A stretch of 64,000 nt of DNA from Xestospongia bergquistia (taxonomy: Eukaryota > Porifera > Demospongiae > Haplosclerida > Petrosiidae): contig OZ014412.1 of NCBI GenBank assembly GCA_963965975.1, positions 15,994,349 to 16,058,348 of the forward strand, given 5' to 3'. Positions 10,920 through 22,500 of the stretch are shown piece after piece. Under the pieces are notes generated by a model, which was not told the DNA's origin, did not search any database, and saw only the letters and a program-made list of their open reading frames with translations. The translations under genes were made by a program, and so were the position numbers. Numbering within the stretch: the stretch's first letter is position 1; each line of letters starts with the position of its first letter.

Positions 10920-11202
10920 AGTTTGTACATGGTTGTTATGGGTGGAGCTGACGCTTATATTGAGTATGGTATTCAATAAAACTATTCATTGCTGGGATTA
11001 TGCAGCAGGAGAACTTGTCGGAGAAGCTGGTTGAATTTCTCTCTATCCAATAAGTAAGGTAAATATCTTTCACTATTTATGAAAATTTATTATAGGAGCT
11101 CCCCATGATCTGATGGGACCTGGCGTGCCAGTCTCTTGTACTAAGGAACTAGCAGATGCCATGATTCCTTTAATACATCATGTGGATTATCCTAGAGATT
11201 AA
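10920..11202 (+). pseudogene. Inositol monophosphatase C-terminal pseudogene
   Basis: The plus strand encodes GGADAYIEYGI at about 10,941 and then, after a short frame-breaking insertion (about 13 bases), the CWDYAAGELV segment at about 10,991-11,020. These match the conserved GGADAY.E.GIHCWD...G motif of animal inositol monophosphatases, where the Asp binds a metal. A GT-AG intron appears to end at 11,095, and the following piece encodes GAPHDLMGPGVPVSCTKELA and ends YPRD before a TAA. The N-terminal two thirds are absent and the frame is broken, so the copy is non-functional. It could derive from a neighbouring active gene outside the window. Confidence 0.65.
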
Positions 11203-12559
11203 TAATGTATTGTCTTTTTAATTCAGTCATTAAATATGTTATTATAATATTACTCTTTGCTTTATTAATACATTTATTTTAAACACATTAAAACGTTTTG
11301 TGAAAAATTACTCTATTAGTGGTAACACCAGTTGACCACAACTTTTAATTAACTTTAATATTAATGACATTAGGACAATGTTTGATGGAGCTATTTTTTC
11401 ACATGTTGATTTGTTAAGTATAATAATATATAATATAACAATATATGAAATGTGGTAGGTGTTACGACCTCCATATTATAGTTATGTTATGATTTGGGAA
11501 TCCAGCTGGACTTTCTGACATTGATACAGGAACTGTTTCTATTTGTGATTAACTGGGCTAACTGATGAACAATGGGAGATATTAAAGATTAGGTATATAA
11601 GAACTTTCAAGGAAGACCATATAAAAACCAGTTAGATTTGATTATGTTTGCTGTTGATTTTGATGACAAATATTTGGCTTTTCTAAGGAGCCATGAAGAG
11701 GACTTGAGTTTCATATTTTGTAGTTAACTTGTTGTTCGTGTATATCAAAGAACATAATCTTTCTTATTTGTTAGTAAAACTGTTAAGAGTACTTCAGTAA
11801 CTTTTATTTTGTGATACTGCCAAATGTACAACTGTCAAATGTACCACTCTCAAATGATATACTGTCAATATATTGCAATGTAATGTTAGCCTAATTACTC
11901 TTTATTCTTCTTTCTTTATGTAGCATTGTTGGAGTCCTGAATCTAGGTGTGGTGGTAGTAAGTTGGAAGTAACTGCAACCTCACCTTACAAAGCTATACC
12001 TCAATGTTTTTATAAATAATTTATGATAATACAATAATTGTTGTGATAAGCCACGTGTAGCGAATAGCATAGTAAATTTGGCAAAGCGCCAGATAACATT
12101 GACTTCTATGGGACTAGTTGCTGTTATTCTTGAGAAAAGGATGGCATCTAAGAATGATGGTCACAGTAGTAGTAGCTCTCTACTTGTCTTAACTTTAGAA
12201 ATGTTATTAAAATCTGAAAAAAATTAAAGAAATTCATTGATTAACTTGTACATATTAATATGCATGTAGTAGTAAAACAATGAACACTTTTATAAATTTA
12301 AATCATTAATAGAATATTTAACAGCCGTGATATTAATGTCACTTAACAAGAACCAATAACTCTACCTTCATAAAAAATTTCAAGTGATTTGATGACTTTA
12401 CTGTGAATTCTTCATTTTTTAAAGAAGAGCATGCACTTTAACCAGTAGGCTTGTTCTATATTTAATTTTGACTTTTAGCAACAATATTAACTTTACTTTG
12501 GATTGGCTGACATTCTCGTAGTTTAAATAATAAAGTTAAGATTTATTAAAAAAAAAAAC
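11203..12559. other. No recognisable gene
   Basis: This is AT-rich sequence. A short plus-strand stretch near 11,555 reads GLTDEQWEILKIR and may be a coding relic, but it is flanked by stops. A run of A residues at about 12,548-12,559 ends the region. Confidence 0.4.
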
Positions 12560-12918
12560 ATGTTGTGTTGCCCAAACGATTCCTACTCGCTCACCCACTC
12601 AGGCTTCCACTTAGGCTCCAGGATTCCCTGCTATTGCTAGCTGGGACCGCCACCTGGCTTGGTAACCCTCGTCTTCGCGAGGTAATCCTGGCTGGAGCAT
12701 CGCCCTAACTTAAAACCAGCCGTACGGGATTCCAGCTCTTAGGGAATGTCGCATTCAGGAACCGGGAACCACAAATACACCAGCCTCATCTCGTTTAAAG
12801 GGAGACTACCAGCCCTATCCTAGTCGGCCTTTCGGATACTCCGTAGAGTATGCTGGTAACCATCTCAGAGGTCTGATGCATTGCAGAACGCTGGCCCACA
12901 ACACAACCTATCCAAGGT
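12560..12918. mobile_element. GC-rich island, possible short retroelement
   Basis: About 360 bp of markedly higher GC content start right after an A-run at 12,548-12,559 in otherwise AT-rich DNA. On the minus strand the segment therefore ends in a T-run, as a Pol III transcript would. I cannot identify convincing A and B boxes or a tRNA fold, and there is no long open frame. A SINE or a fragment of a larger element is plausible; the call rests on composition only. Confidence 0.35.
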
Positions 12919-15186
12919 GGTTTTCATTTCCTTTTATATGTACTGCAGATTTTGTCTTCATGCTATTGTGGGGCGCGCTGTTTGTCGCCTATGAATATTA
13001 TTAACGCTAGTTAGTGATTACCAGTATCAGTGAGCTAACGACACCTATGAACATGATTACTATTAGCATCGATGAGACTGCTAAAAAAGTTAATACTACT
13101 AAAATACTGTAACTTTTAAGAGCCAAGAATAAACTAGCCCTACTTAAGCAAACTAGAACAACACTACTAATTATAATAATTTTTATCATATTTTAATTTT
13201 ATAGGGGCTTTAAAAATATAAAAATCATTACCTAAACACTCTTCTTCATTATCTAAATTTATAACAGCTCCTTTAGTTCCTCAAGTGCTCCAGCTTTGGA
13301 TAACTTTCTTAAGCCAATGGCTTTCGACTTACCTAGTTGTAGCTATAATTAGCTAATTATATAGGGTCAACCTAACTGTCTATATAACAGTTAATACAAA
13401 AATGGAAATTGATGATTTTATTGCGTTTGTTGGTTTATTCAATAGCAATTTACTATATCACAAACATAAATTCAATAATATCAGGTCAATAATATACTGT
13501 GCAATAAAGCTTTAAAGGTAAGTTGTTTAAATCATCTAAATATTAATATATTAATTAGGATATTGATGAACCCTGTGTCCATTTAAGAATCAAGACATGT
13601 TGTCCAGTTACTGGTAGTAACAATGTAGTAATATGTACATATGTACATTATCTGGAAGCCAATTTCAAATGATGTTAAGAGGTATGGTAGTTATAATAAT
13701 TGTTCTGTTAAACTTATAATTGTTTAGATCTGAAACAGACCCAGAAAATGATGGAAGATTTGCGCTAACTAATATACTTATTATTAACTCTGTTATTTTG
13801 AATGTTTGTATGAACTTGTAACAATAACAGTTCTTCTTGAATAGATAGGACAAGATCATCTTGTAAATTTATAACTGTTGTTTTAACTCTCATATCTTCA
13901 ATAACTTGTACTTTGCTGTCATCATGAATACTGTGCAGTTGATTAACAGAAGATGTTTACACCAAATATTCTAATTGTAGTCTTAGTGAGAGTCAGTATA
14001 ACTAGTGGGCTGTCTATCAGAATCAAGGCCACATATGATTGTAAAAATCATGATCAGATACTACAAGTAATTGTGTTTAAATATTATGAATGTTTATTAT
14101 ATAAACATATTTTTATAAAATATTTCTTGTCATTGAATACAGTCATGCCTATGGATCCTTTTTGTCATTTAATTTTAATAAAGACAATATTTGTACTGAT
14201 AGATATATTGACTATTAGGAATATTTGATGTGTACTATAACTCTGTAGTTACCATTAAAAATTTAATCTGATTAGGTTACCTATCATATTGGACCATTTT
14301 TAAATACTGTGGACTATATAGTCCATGGTCTTTTAAGAGAAATGAGAATTGGGTTAAGTCATCAAATCACTCGATGAAGTTAGAGTTATAGGTCCTTGTT
14401 AAGTGACATTAATATAACTGCTTTTAAATGTTGCATTTTAAAAAAATTATAATCTTTTAGTTGGTCTTAATTTTAACATCTCCATCTTGATATTTTCACA
14501 CTAGTGGAATCATTGTAGTATCCATTACCATAACATTTATCACAGCCTCTATTATTATGTTACCATAGCAACATTATCAAAGGAAAAACATGCATACTTC
14601 TCTACATCAAACATGCATAATCTTAAGTTACTCTATACCATGTGTCTAATTGATTTCCTGTATACAGAAAACCTAACTTAAAATAACCAGACAGTCATAT
14701 AAAATTTAATAGATATAGTTCTTATTATGGTAATGGTCATATAAGACTGTTTTGTATAAACCTAATTGTAGTACTTTTTAAACCAATAAATTAAATATAT
14801 GTATTATAGTTCATCAAATAGTTTATCAAATTCAAAGTAATAAAAAGTACAAGAAGGTTGAGGGGTGTTCGTTGGTTCATTGTCATCGTCTTGTCCAAAG
14901 GCTGATCTCTCATTTTAACAATATCATCATTGTCATCATTTCCACCAGTTTCACTCGGATGGCTGGAACTCTAGTTTAGACTGACTAAGCTTTTGTTCTC
15001 TTACTCCTTTCTTAACTGCACAAAACTCTGTAACAATGGGACTAATTATTTTAGCAAAGCTGATTGTTTAGTCACAGACATAGAGTTAGCTGTGAGAAAA
15101 AAGACCATTGACATATAAATGTACACATACTACTGTCAATTCATCTTTACCTTTAGTCATAACAGCTGCCCCTTTCTTTCTTCATT
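12919..15186. other. No confident gene; scattered minus-strand coding relics
   Basis: Minus-strand pieces near 13,190-13,360 (GAVINLDNEEECLGNDFYIF) and near 14,816-14,920 (DNEPTNTPQPSCTFYYFEFD) read like protein but are interrupted and lack recognisable domains. A minus-strand hydrophobic frame at 13,007-13,189 has no family signature. The rest is AT-rich. Confidence 0.35.
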
Positions 15187-16139
15187 GATTTAAATACTTT
15201 CCAAATACTTCTTTGTACTATTCCAGAACATCACCATTATTTGCTTTTACATGTAATGAACTAATTATTACAATTTATTGATGGTATCTAATAAACATAA
15301 GTTCTTCAAATGTTTTGTCAGTTAGGTGATATCATCAGGGTGAAAAACGTTTCCTGCTATGCTAATAGTCTTTCCATAGAAACAAACAATTTAAAAAAGA
15401 GTATTTGGAGATTTCACAAAGTATTTCAAATGCAAATACAAATACTTCCTGTTTCAAAACTTCAAAATACAAATACAAATACAAATACTCAAAAAAGTAT
15501 TTAAATACAGCTAAATACAAATATTTATGTATTTGACCCCAAGCCTGGTATGTTCATTAGTTTATTATGATGTTTATTGTTCTGTTACAGGTATACTAAC
15601 CCCACCACCACAGAGGCGCCGTCACTCTACAGATCATAAGTTTCAGTAATTGAACGCGATATATAAATTATGTTTTTTTGCCTATAGCTCCTGGTGCACA
15701 ATTGAAGAGGCCCAGGACGGGTAAGTTGCTGTAGTTAGTGTGTGTTTCTTTATAGACGGAAATCCCAAAGAGGGAGGGGGCCTTCTACTGGTAAGCCATA
15801 TTAAACTTATACTATAGTAGTAGTTGACATTGTGTGTGAGTTGTTGGCATTGTCTGTTGTGTTGTAACACAATTTAAACATGTTTGTATGATATATTGTG
15901 TAGGGTGTGTAATCTTTACAATACAATTTTTATTACTCACTATAGTTTTATCAATGGGCATGCTCAATACATACACATGTTTACTTTTGCAATAGTTAAT
16001 AAAACACTATCATATCATGATAGCTAAAAAACTATCGCGATATATTCACTATCTATACTATTGCCCAGGCCTAATATATATATATATAATTTCAAATTGT
16101 CCCAAAATATCCTCTTTTGACTTCACCTACTCCTCCTCC
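15187..16139. repeat. Segmental duplication, copy B
   Basis: This is the second copy of 9,000-9,954. It starts within the MITE sequence, so only the right end of that element is present. It holds exon homologues at 15,591 onward (donor mutated to ATAAGT at 15,636), 15,688-15,720 (donor GTAAGT) and 15,756-15,790 (donor GTAAGC intact, but the exon is one base shorter than its homologue at 17,348). The mutated first donor is shared with copy A. Confidence 0.85.
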
Positions 16140-16314
16140 TAAACCTCCACGACAAAATTGGCGACATGTTGTACTGGGTGTTCTAGATGACTATGATGAA
16201 GATGAAGAAGAAGAGAAAGAAGAAATACAAAAAGAAAAGCAGAAATCACATCGAAAACACAAACGTCATTATCTCCCATCTCCTAGCAGAGCTATTAATG
16301 TAGCAATTATATAA
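16111..16314 (+). CDS. Orphan Pro-rich/charged exon downstream of copy B
   Basis: An open stretch encodes a Pro-rich start (TSPTPPPKPPRQNW), a short hydrophobic piece (HVVLGVLDDYD), an acidic-to-basic charged run (DEDEEEEKEE, then KEKQKSHRKHKRH) and ends AINVAII before TAA. The nearest upstream stop is at 16,087-16,089 and no AG acceptor lies between it and the Pro-rich start, so no functional entry is visible. It is probably the last exon of a paralogue disrupted by the AT-rich segment before it. No family recognised. Confidence 0.3.
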   Translation, partial: PLLTSPTPPPKPPRQNWRHVVLGVLDDYDEDEEEEKEEIQKEKQKSHRKHKRHYLPSPSRAINVAII

Positions 16315-17044
16315 TGGATTATGTTGACTTGACTGTATTGCAATTGTAAACATATATTTAATCACTGGTACATTGGGGTTAATCCCTTTAATTTTGTGTA
16401 ATTAAACTCATCAACTTTGTCCAAATAACTACCTAAATATATATTAAAACAGACTATTCACTTGTACCAAATGTCAACACACAAGTGTTTTGCAACTATC
16501 TCTATATAAAGCAGTTAGCTGTTAAAATTGGTACTATAGATACCAGTAATACTAATGTTATTTTGTCGTTAAGGGTACACTATACTGACACAAGTTGTTT
16601 CAATAAACATGCACAGCATGATGTTCTTGATATTAAAAGGTTACAATAAGTTAGAGCTCTTTGTTCTTTACTAGTCTATAATATACTGTAGATTCAATGT
16701 AATGTAAGAAATAAACTCGAGTAAATTAATTGTGACAGGATATGCGAAAAGGGATCACTTCAGTCAATTCTGTTATTTTGACTTTTTCATACCATTTTAA
16801 AGTATTCTTAATACTGAATTTGTTGATATCTTTGATAAACGTATGCGTTGTTAAAGTAACAATATATAAATGAGAAAAACATTGGCTACTAACCAAAACA
16901 TTAATTGGGAGAAAAATGGAATTTAATGGTTCCACCCACGCATATCGTAAACTAATATATTTTCGCAAATTACGACGTCATCCAGATTCAAGTAGTAGAA
17001 CTATTTGTGGACTTCAGAGATAGAGAGCGATTTTTATTGTAATT
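16315..17044. other. Upstream region of the 411-residue gene
   Basis: This is AT-rich DNA between the orphan exon and the start codon at 17,045 and presumably contains the promoter. I see no diagnostic element beyond TATATAAA at about 16,863, which is too far from the start to assign. Short frames on the minus strand look incidental. Confidence 0.35.
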
Positions 17045-19547
17045 ATGGCCAGTAAGTTGAACTTTATAAGTACCTTATACTTTTTCCATCATCCACATGA
17101 TACGTTCTTTGTGTGTGTTATGTTCATTAGTTTATTATGATGTTGATTCTTCATCTCTTCTGTTACAGCCAAGAGAACACAACCACCACAAAGGCGGCGT
17201 CATTCGACCGATCGTAAGTTTCAGTAAATGAATGCAATATATGAATTTTGTTTTTTGGCCTATAGCTCCTGGTGCACCATCAAAGACTGCCAGGATTGGT
17301 AAGTAGCTGTAGTTAATATATGTCAATTACTGTGTGTTTCTTTATAGATGGAAATCCCTCACAGGGAGGGGGTCCCTCCACTGGTAAGCCATTTTAAACT
17401 TATACTATAGTAGTAGTTGAGATTGTGTGTTAGTTGTAAAAGATCACCTAGACTCACCTTTATTAGACACAGGTCTGTTGTATAGTAACTGTGTTCAGTT
17501 GTTTCTGAACTAAGGACAATATATTATTATGTGTGTCTGTTAAAATTTGGTGTTCTCTTTGTACAAAATTACGAGACAAACTTTACATATTCATCAACGG
17601 CAGCAATGAATAATTTTTTGCCTATAGCTAATGGTGAGGTTACTTCACCATCCACAGAGCCCCAGGAGGGCTAAGTTGCTATAGTTAATATATGTGAATT
17701 AGTGTGTTATTAAAATTCATACTACAGAAGTAATTGACATTGTGTGTTAGTTGTAATAGATCACCTAGACTCACCTTTATTAGACACAAGTCTGTTGTGT
17801 TGTAACACAATTTAAACATGTTTGTAAGATATATTGTGTAAAGTATGTAATCTTTACAATACAATTTTTATTTCTCACTATAGATTTCTCTTCATTGCAA
17901 AGAAGGGGACTGGAAACCACCTACAATTGTAATCTAATATACTATCAATACTTGTTTGTTTAAAATAATAATGTTTATTAATGTTGTTTGTGTTCATGTT
18001 TTGATTGTATTTTTGTTACAGTTTTATCACCACTGCCAACACCAACACCAACACCACCACTAACAACAACAACAGCAACAACAACAACAACAACAACAAC
18101 AACTTCAGCAGGACCAACAACAAGGTAAATAACTAAACCAATTAGCCCCTTGCTTCCCATTGATGTGTACCCTCGTCATTAAAAACACGGGCATAGTTAC
18201 CAATGACGAGTATACACATTGCTTATCTTACATAATGTTTGGGACTCTAGTATTGCTGTATGGAAGCTGCTTTTTAACTAGATGTTTTTAGACAGCTAGA
18301 TTGTAATGTAGAAGGACTGATACTCTCTATTAGCTATTGGTTGCAGACAGTATATACTCTATAGTTTATTTTACATCACCTTATTATCAAGATATGTCAT
18401 TCGATCAAAGGTAAGTGCAAACCACAAGTATAAACACACTACTGTTCTGTATTATCACCTAAAACCAATCACTAAAATACATAAAATAGCATACAATACA
18501 TTATTTACATAACAGACTATAATTGTGGTTGAACGTATTGCTAAAGCTTGTTATACTGGAGCCAAAGTCTTGAACTTGATTGATATTGATGGAGAGAGTT
18601 TTCACTGAAAACTGTATGAATGGCAATGCTGATGAACTCGATGAAATGGTTCAGGCATGTAAACACTTCAAACATTAAAATAAAACAGGAATAAAATAGG
18701 TTGCCATAATGAAGCCAAATTATACAACACGCCCACACTACTTGTAAAAAGACAGACTTGTTACCAACATATTCTACTATAGCAGCTGCACTAATCCCTA
18801 TACTTTTAAATATATTCATCTGGTCTTTCATTAATACTTTTTATGGCGATACAACTATACAATTGATGAGGATACATCAAGTTATTTTATTCTATCAAAC
18901 AGATAGAGAAGATGCCCATAAATCAGACTTTTATGAAATCTCATCAAATGCATCATTAGAAGAAATAATGGATATAACAATGTCCAACTTCTGATATAAT
19001 AAAAGGGTGGATTCTGGCTATTTGAGACTATATATATATATATATAGTGGCCTCTTTACAATTGTAGCAAATGAATAGACGAATAAAGTTATCTCCACAT
19101 TACAATATCTCATGTAATTACATGTGTACTGTACTGAAGTTATACACATTTTATTGGAATTGTGTTATATTAATTATTTTCTCTTTAGTACTGAGACTTG
19201 GGAGCAAGTAAAAGAGTGGTAAGAGTTTGTACTTAATTTATATAACATTTTGAATTTACTTTGCTTTGCACTTATCATATATTATGACTTGTACATTTTT
19301 TTATTTAGGATGGAGAGTAGAGCAAGGAACAAGTACCCCAAAATTGTTGACTTCCTAAAAAGACATTATAAATCCCTGAATGATGATAATTTGGATCTGT
19401 GTCTAGATTTTCTTCCCCAAGTAAAGGTATATAACTATATATTATTTCATGTACTCTAGTCTGTTCACATGTTTGTATGAGCTATTTATATGGACCATTG
19501 AGTTCAGTATGAAGTGCTCCTTTAATTATATATATATATATATATAT

Positions 19548-19583
<36 letters not shown>

Positions 19584-22500
19584 GTGATAGCACTTTTAAA
19601 GCACTTTGCTATACAATAAGTGATATGTAATAGCATGGATGAGTGGGTGTGCTGTGCTATCTGTAGTGTAGCACCAGGTAATTGTGAAGGATTAGATAGA
19701 AGAAGTCTGGTGCTACACAAGCATAGTTAGTCACCAAGTTGACAGGGTAATTTTAATATCACAAAAAGACTAATTTATTACAAAAAGAACAGAGTTTAAA
19801 TAGTGTACAACACAAAGAACAGTGTAAATGAAAAAGTAACACTAGTGAAAACTAGCGCTAAGAAATATATATCAACACACTTAACATAAATTACAAGAAC
19901 AATAGAGGTACTTACTAAAATACGCAATTGGATGGTCGTCCTCATTTTCGTCTGTTTGGATTAAAACTGCGCCGATTCCCCGATCAGAAGCATCAGTTTG
20001 TGAAATAGATACTCGGGAAAAATCAGGAGCTCTCAATACTGGGGCAGAACATAATAATCTCTTCAGTTCAACAAAGGCTTCTTCGCACTGAGGGGTCATA
20101 CTACCCTATTGGGAGCAGACTTCCTCGTGAGATCAGAGAGTACCGATGAGACAGTAGCATATCCCGGGATAAATTTTCGATAGTATCCCGTAAGGCCTAG
20201 GAAGGCTCTTACATCTGTTTTTAAGCCTGGTGTTGGAAATGTTTGCACTGCCTCCACCTTAGTAGTTTCAGGGCAAATCAAACCATTACCCACAACATGT
20301 CCCAGGTAAGTGCATTGACACATCACAAATTGGCACATACTCGGCTTTGCCGTGAGTCCAGCTCTACGTAAACGTTTAAAAGTTTCGATTAGGTAGATGA
20401 GATTGTCTTCCCATGATCCACTAAAAACAACTAAGTCGTCCAGATAAGCTGCTGCAAATGCACCACAGCCATCAACCAGGTAATCCATCTTCCTTTGAAA
20501 CGTTGCTGGGGCACCCTGCAACCCAAATGGCATCACATTAAACTGATACAGGCCAAATGGTGTGTTAAATGCAGTCTTGGGACGATCTCTTTCAGAAACT
20601 GGAACCTGCCAGTATCCACAAGTCATATCAAATGTACTGATATATTTACTCTGCCCTAATCCATCAATTAGCTCGTCAATCCTCGGCATCGGATACGTGT
20701 TGGACTGTGACACAGAGTTTAATTTTCGATAGTCCACACAGAGTCGTAGCGAGCCATCCTTTTTGTTAACAATAACAATTGGGGACGCCTACTCACTTGA
20801 TGAATGTTCAATAATTCCACCTGCTAGCATCTGCTGCAGTTCTGCCTTTACCGCATCTCGGTAGGCATGTGGTAGTCTATATGGTGGGAGACGAACTGGT
20901 AGGCCTGATCCTGTCTCAACATGATGCACCGTCAAATTTCTCCTCCCCGGTGTATTTTGTAACACATCTGTAAATTGCCTGATCACTTCATAGAGCTTCT
21001 GCTTCTGATGAATGTCCAGTTGTGTCCCAACTGACGGTTGTCCTGCTGGATCCTCGTTCCACACAGGTATCTTTTCCTCTCGGATATCATCATCTATTCC
21101 GTCCACAAAATAGTTAGCTTCTGACACTTTAGTCACATGAAATTTCCGCAACATGTTCACATGGAAGATTCTGTTTCTCTTCCTCCTGTCATGCATGTCA
21201 ATAATGTAGTCTACTTTACCACTTCTCTTCACTACCTCATACGGCCCTTGCCATTGAGCAAGTAGCTTACTCGTAGCCGTGGGTAGCAACACCAGTATCT
21301 GGTCTCCTGGCTGGAATTCCCGAACATGAGCATTCCTGTCATACCAGTTCTTCTGACGTTCCTGAGCTTGTGCAAGATTCTGCTGAACCAGCTCTGTCAT
21401 CTTCGTCAGCTTCTCTCATGTTAGTAAGACATAAGACATGATGTTATCATCTTCCGATTTGCTGGCTTCCCATGATTCTCTCAGTATGTCCAGCAGTCCT
21501 CGTACATTATGTCCATACAACAGTTCGAATGGTGAGAACCCAGTTGACGCTTGCAAGACTTCTCGATAGGCAAATAAAATGTAGGGGATCAATTTGTCCC
21601 AATCTCTCCCTTCCTTTGCAGCCACCTTACGTAGAATTGTCTTCAATGTTTGGGTAAAACGCTCCACTAGGCCATCAGTTTGTGGATGGTATGGAGTGGT
21701 GCGTATTGGGTGGATATGGAGTAGTTGGTACAATTCAGCAAGCAATTGTGAGGTAAAGTTACTACCTTGATCCGTCAGTATCTCCTGAGGCACCCCAACT
21801 CTGGCAAATACTTGGACTAATTCTTCTGCTATGTGTTCCACGTCAATACGCTTCAGTGGTATAGCCTCCGGGTAGCGAGTAGCATAATCGCAAATGACTA
21901 GTACGAATTGATTAACGCTCCTACTCTTGGGTAGTGGTCCAATAATATCCATTGCAATTCCCTTAAAAGGTTCTCCCACAATTGGAAGAGGTATCAGTGG
22001 CGCACGTTGTACTCCCTTGTTATTTGACTTCTGACATTGCAGACAACACTTGCAATATTCTTCCACATCCTTGTAGAGAGTAGGCCAATAGAATCTTTGT
22101 AGGATTCTACGTCTCGTTTTCTCCTTATCCATATGACCAGCAAGAGGAATTTCATGGGCTAACTCCATTACTTTCCTCCTACATGCCTTTGGAAGAACCA
22201 ACTGCTCGACATCCATCTCTCCATCGTCTCTACCTGGTGGTGTCTACCTTCTATAAAGGAGTCCATCACGATGATAGAATTTAGACGTCGTGAGACTGGG
22301 TGATTTATCGGTATATTTATGAATACTGAGTAACAACTTGTCTTGCTCTTGCAACTCCTTTAATGTTGCTGCAGACAATGCCAGTACATGTTTATCTGAT
22401 TTCTCTTCATCTTGTTCCCAATATTGTTGACGGAGCTTTCTTTTATCTCCTCTCGTCAGCTTAACTTTCTCCTTTCCTGGAACAAAAATATCATTATCAA

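Noticed and set aside
13007..13189. 60-codon hydrophobic minus-strand frame as a mitochondrial gene fragment
   Set aside because: It does not match the motifs I know for ND4L, ND6 or ATP8, and the neighbouring sequence shows no mitochondrial genes.
16726..16968. 80-codon minus-strand frame upstream of the 411-residue gene
   Set aside because: AT-rich composition, no motif and no splice context. It overlaps the probable promoter.
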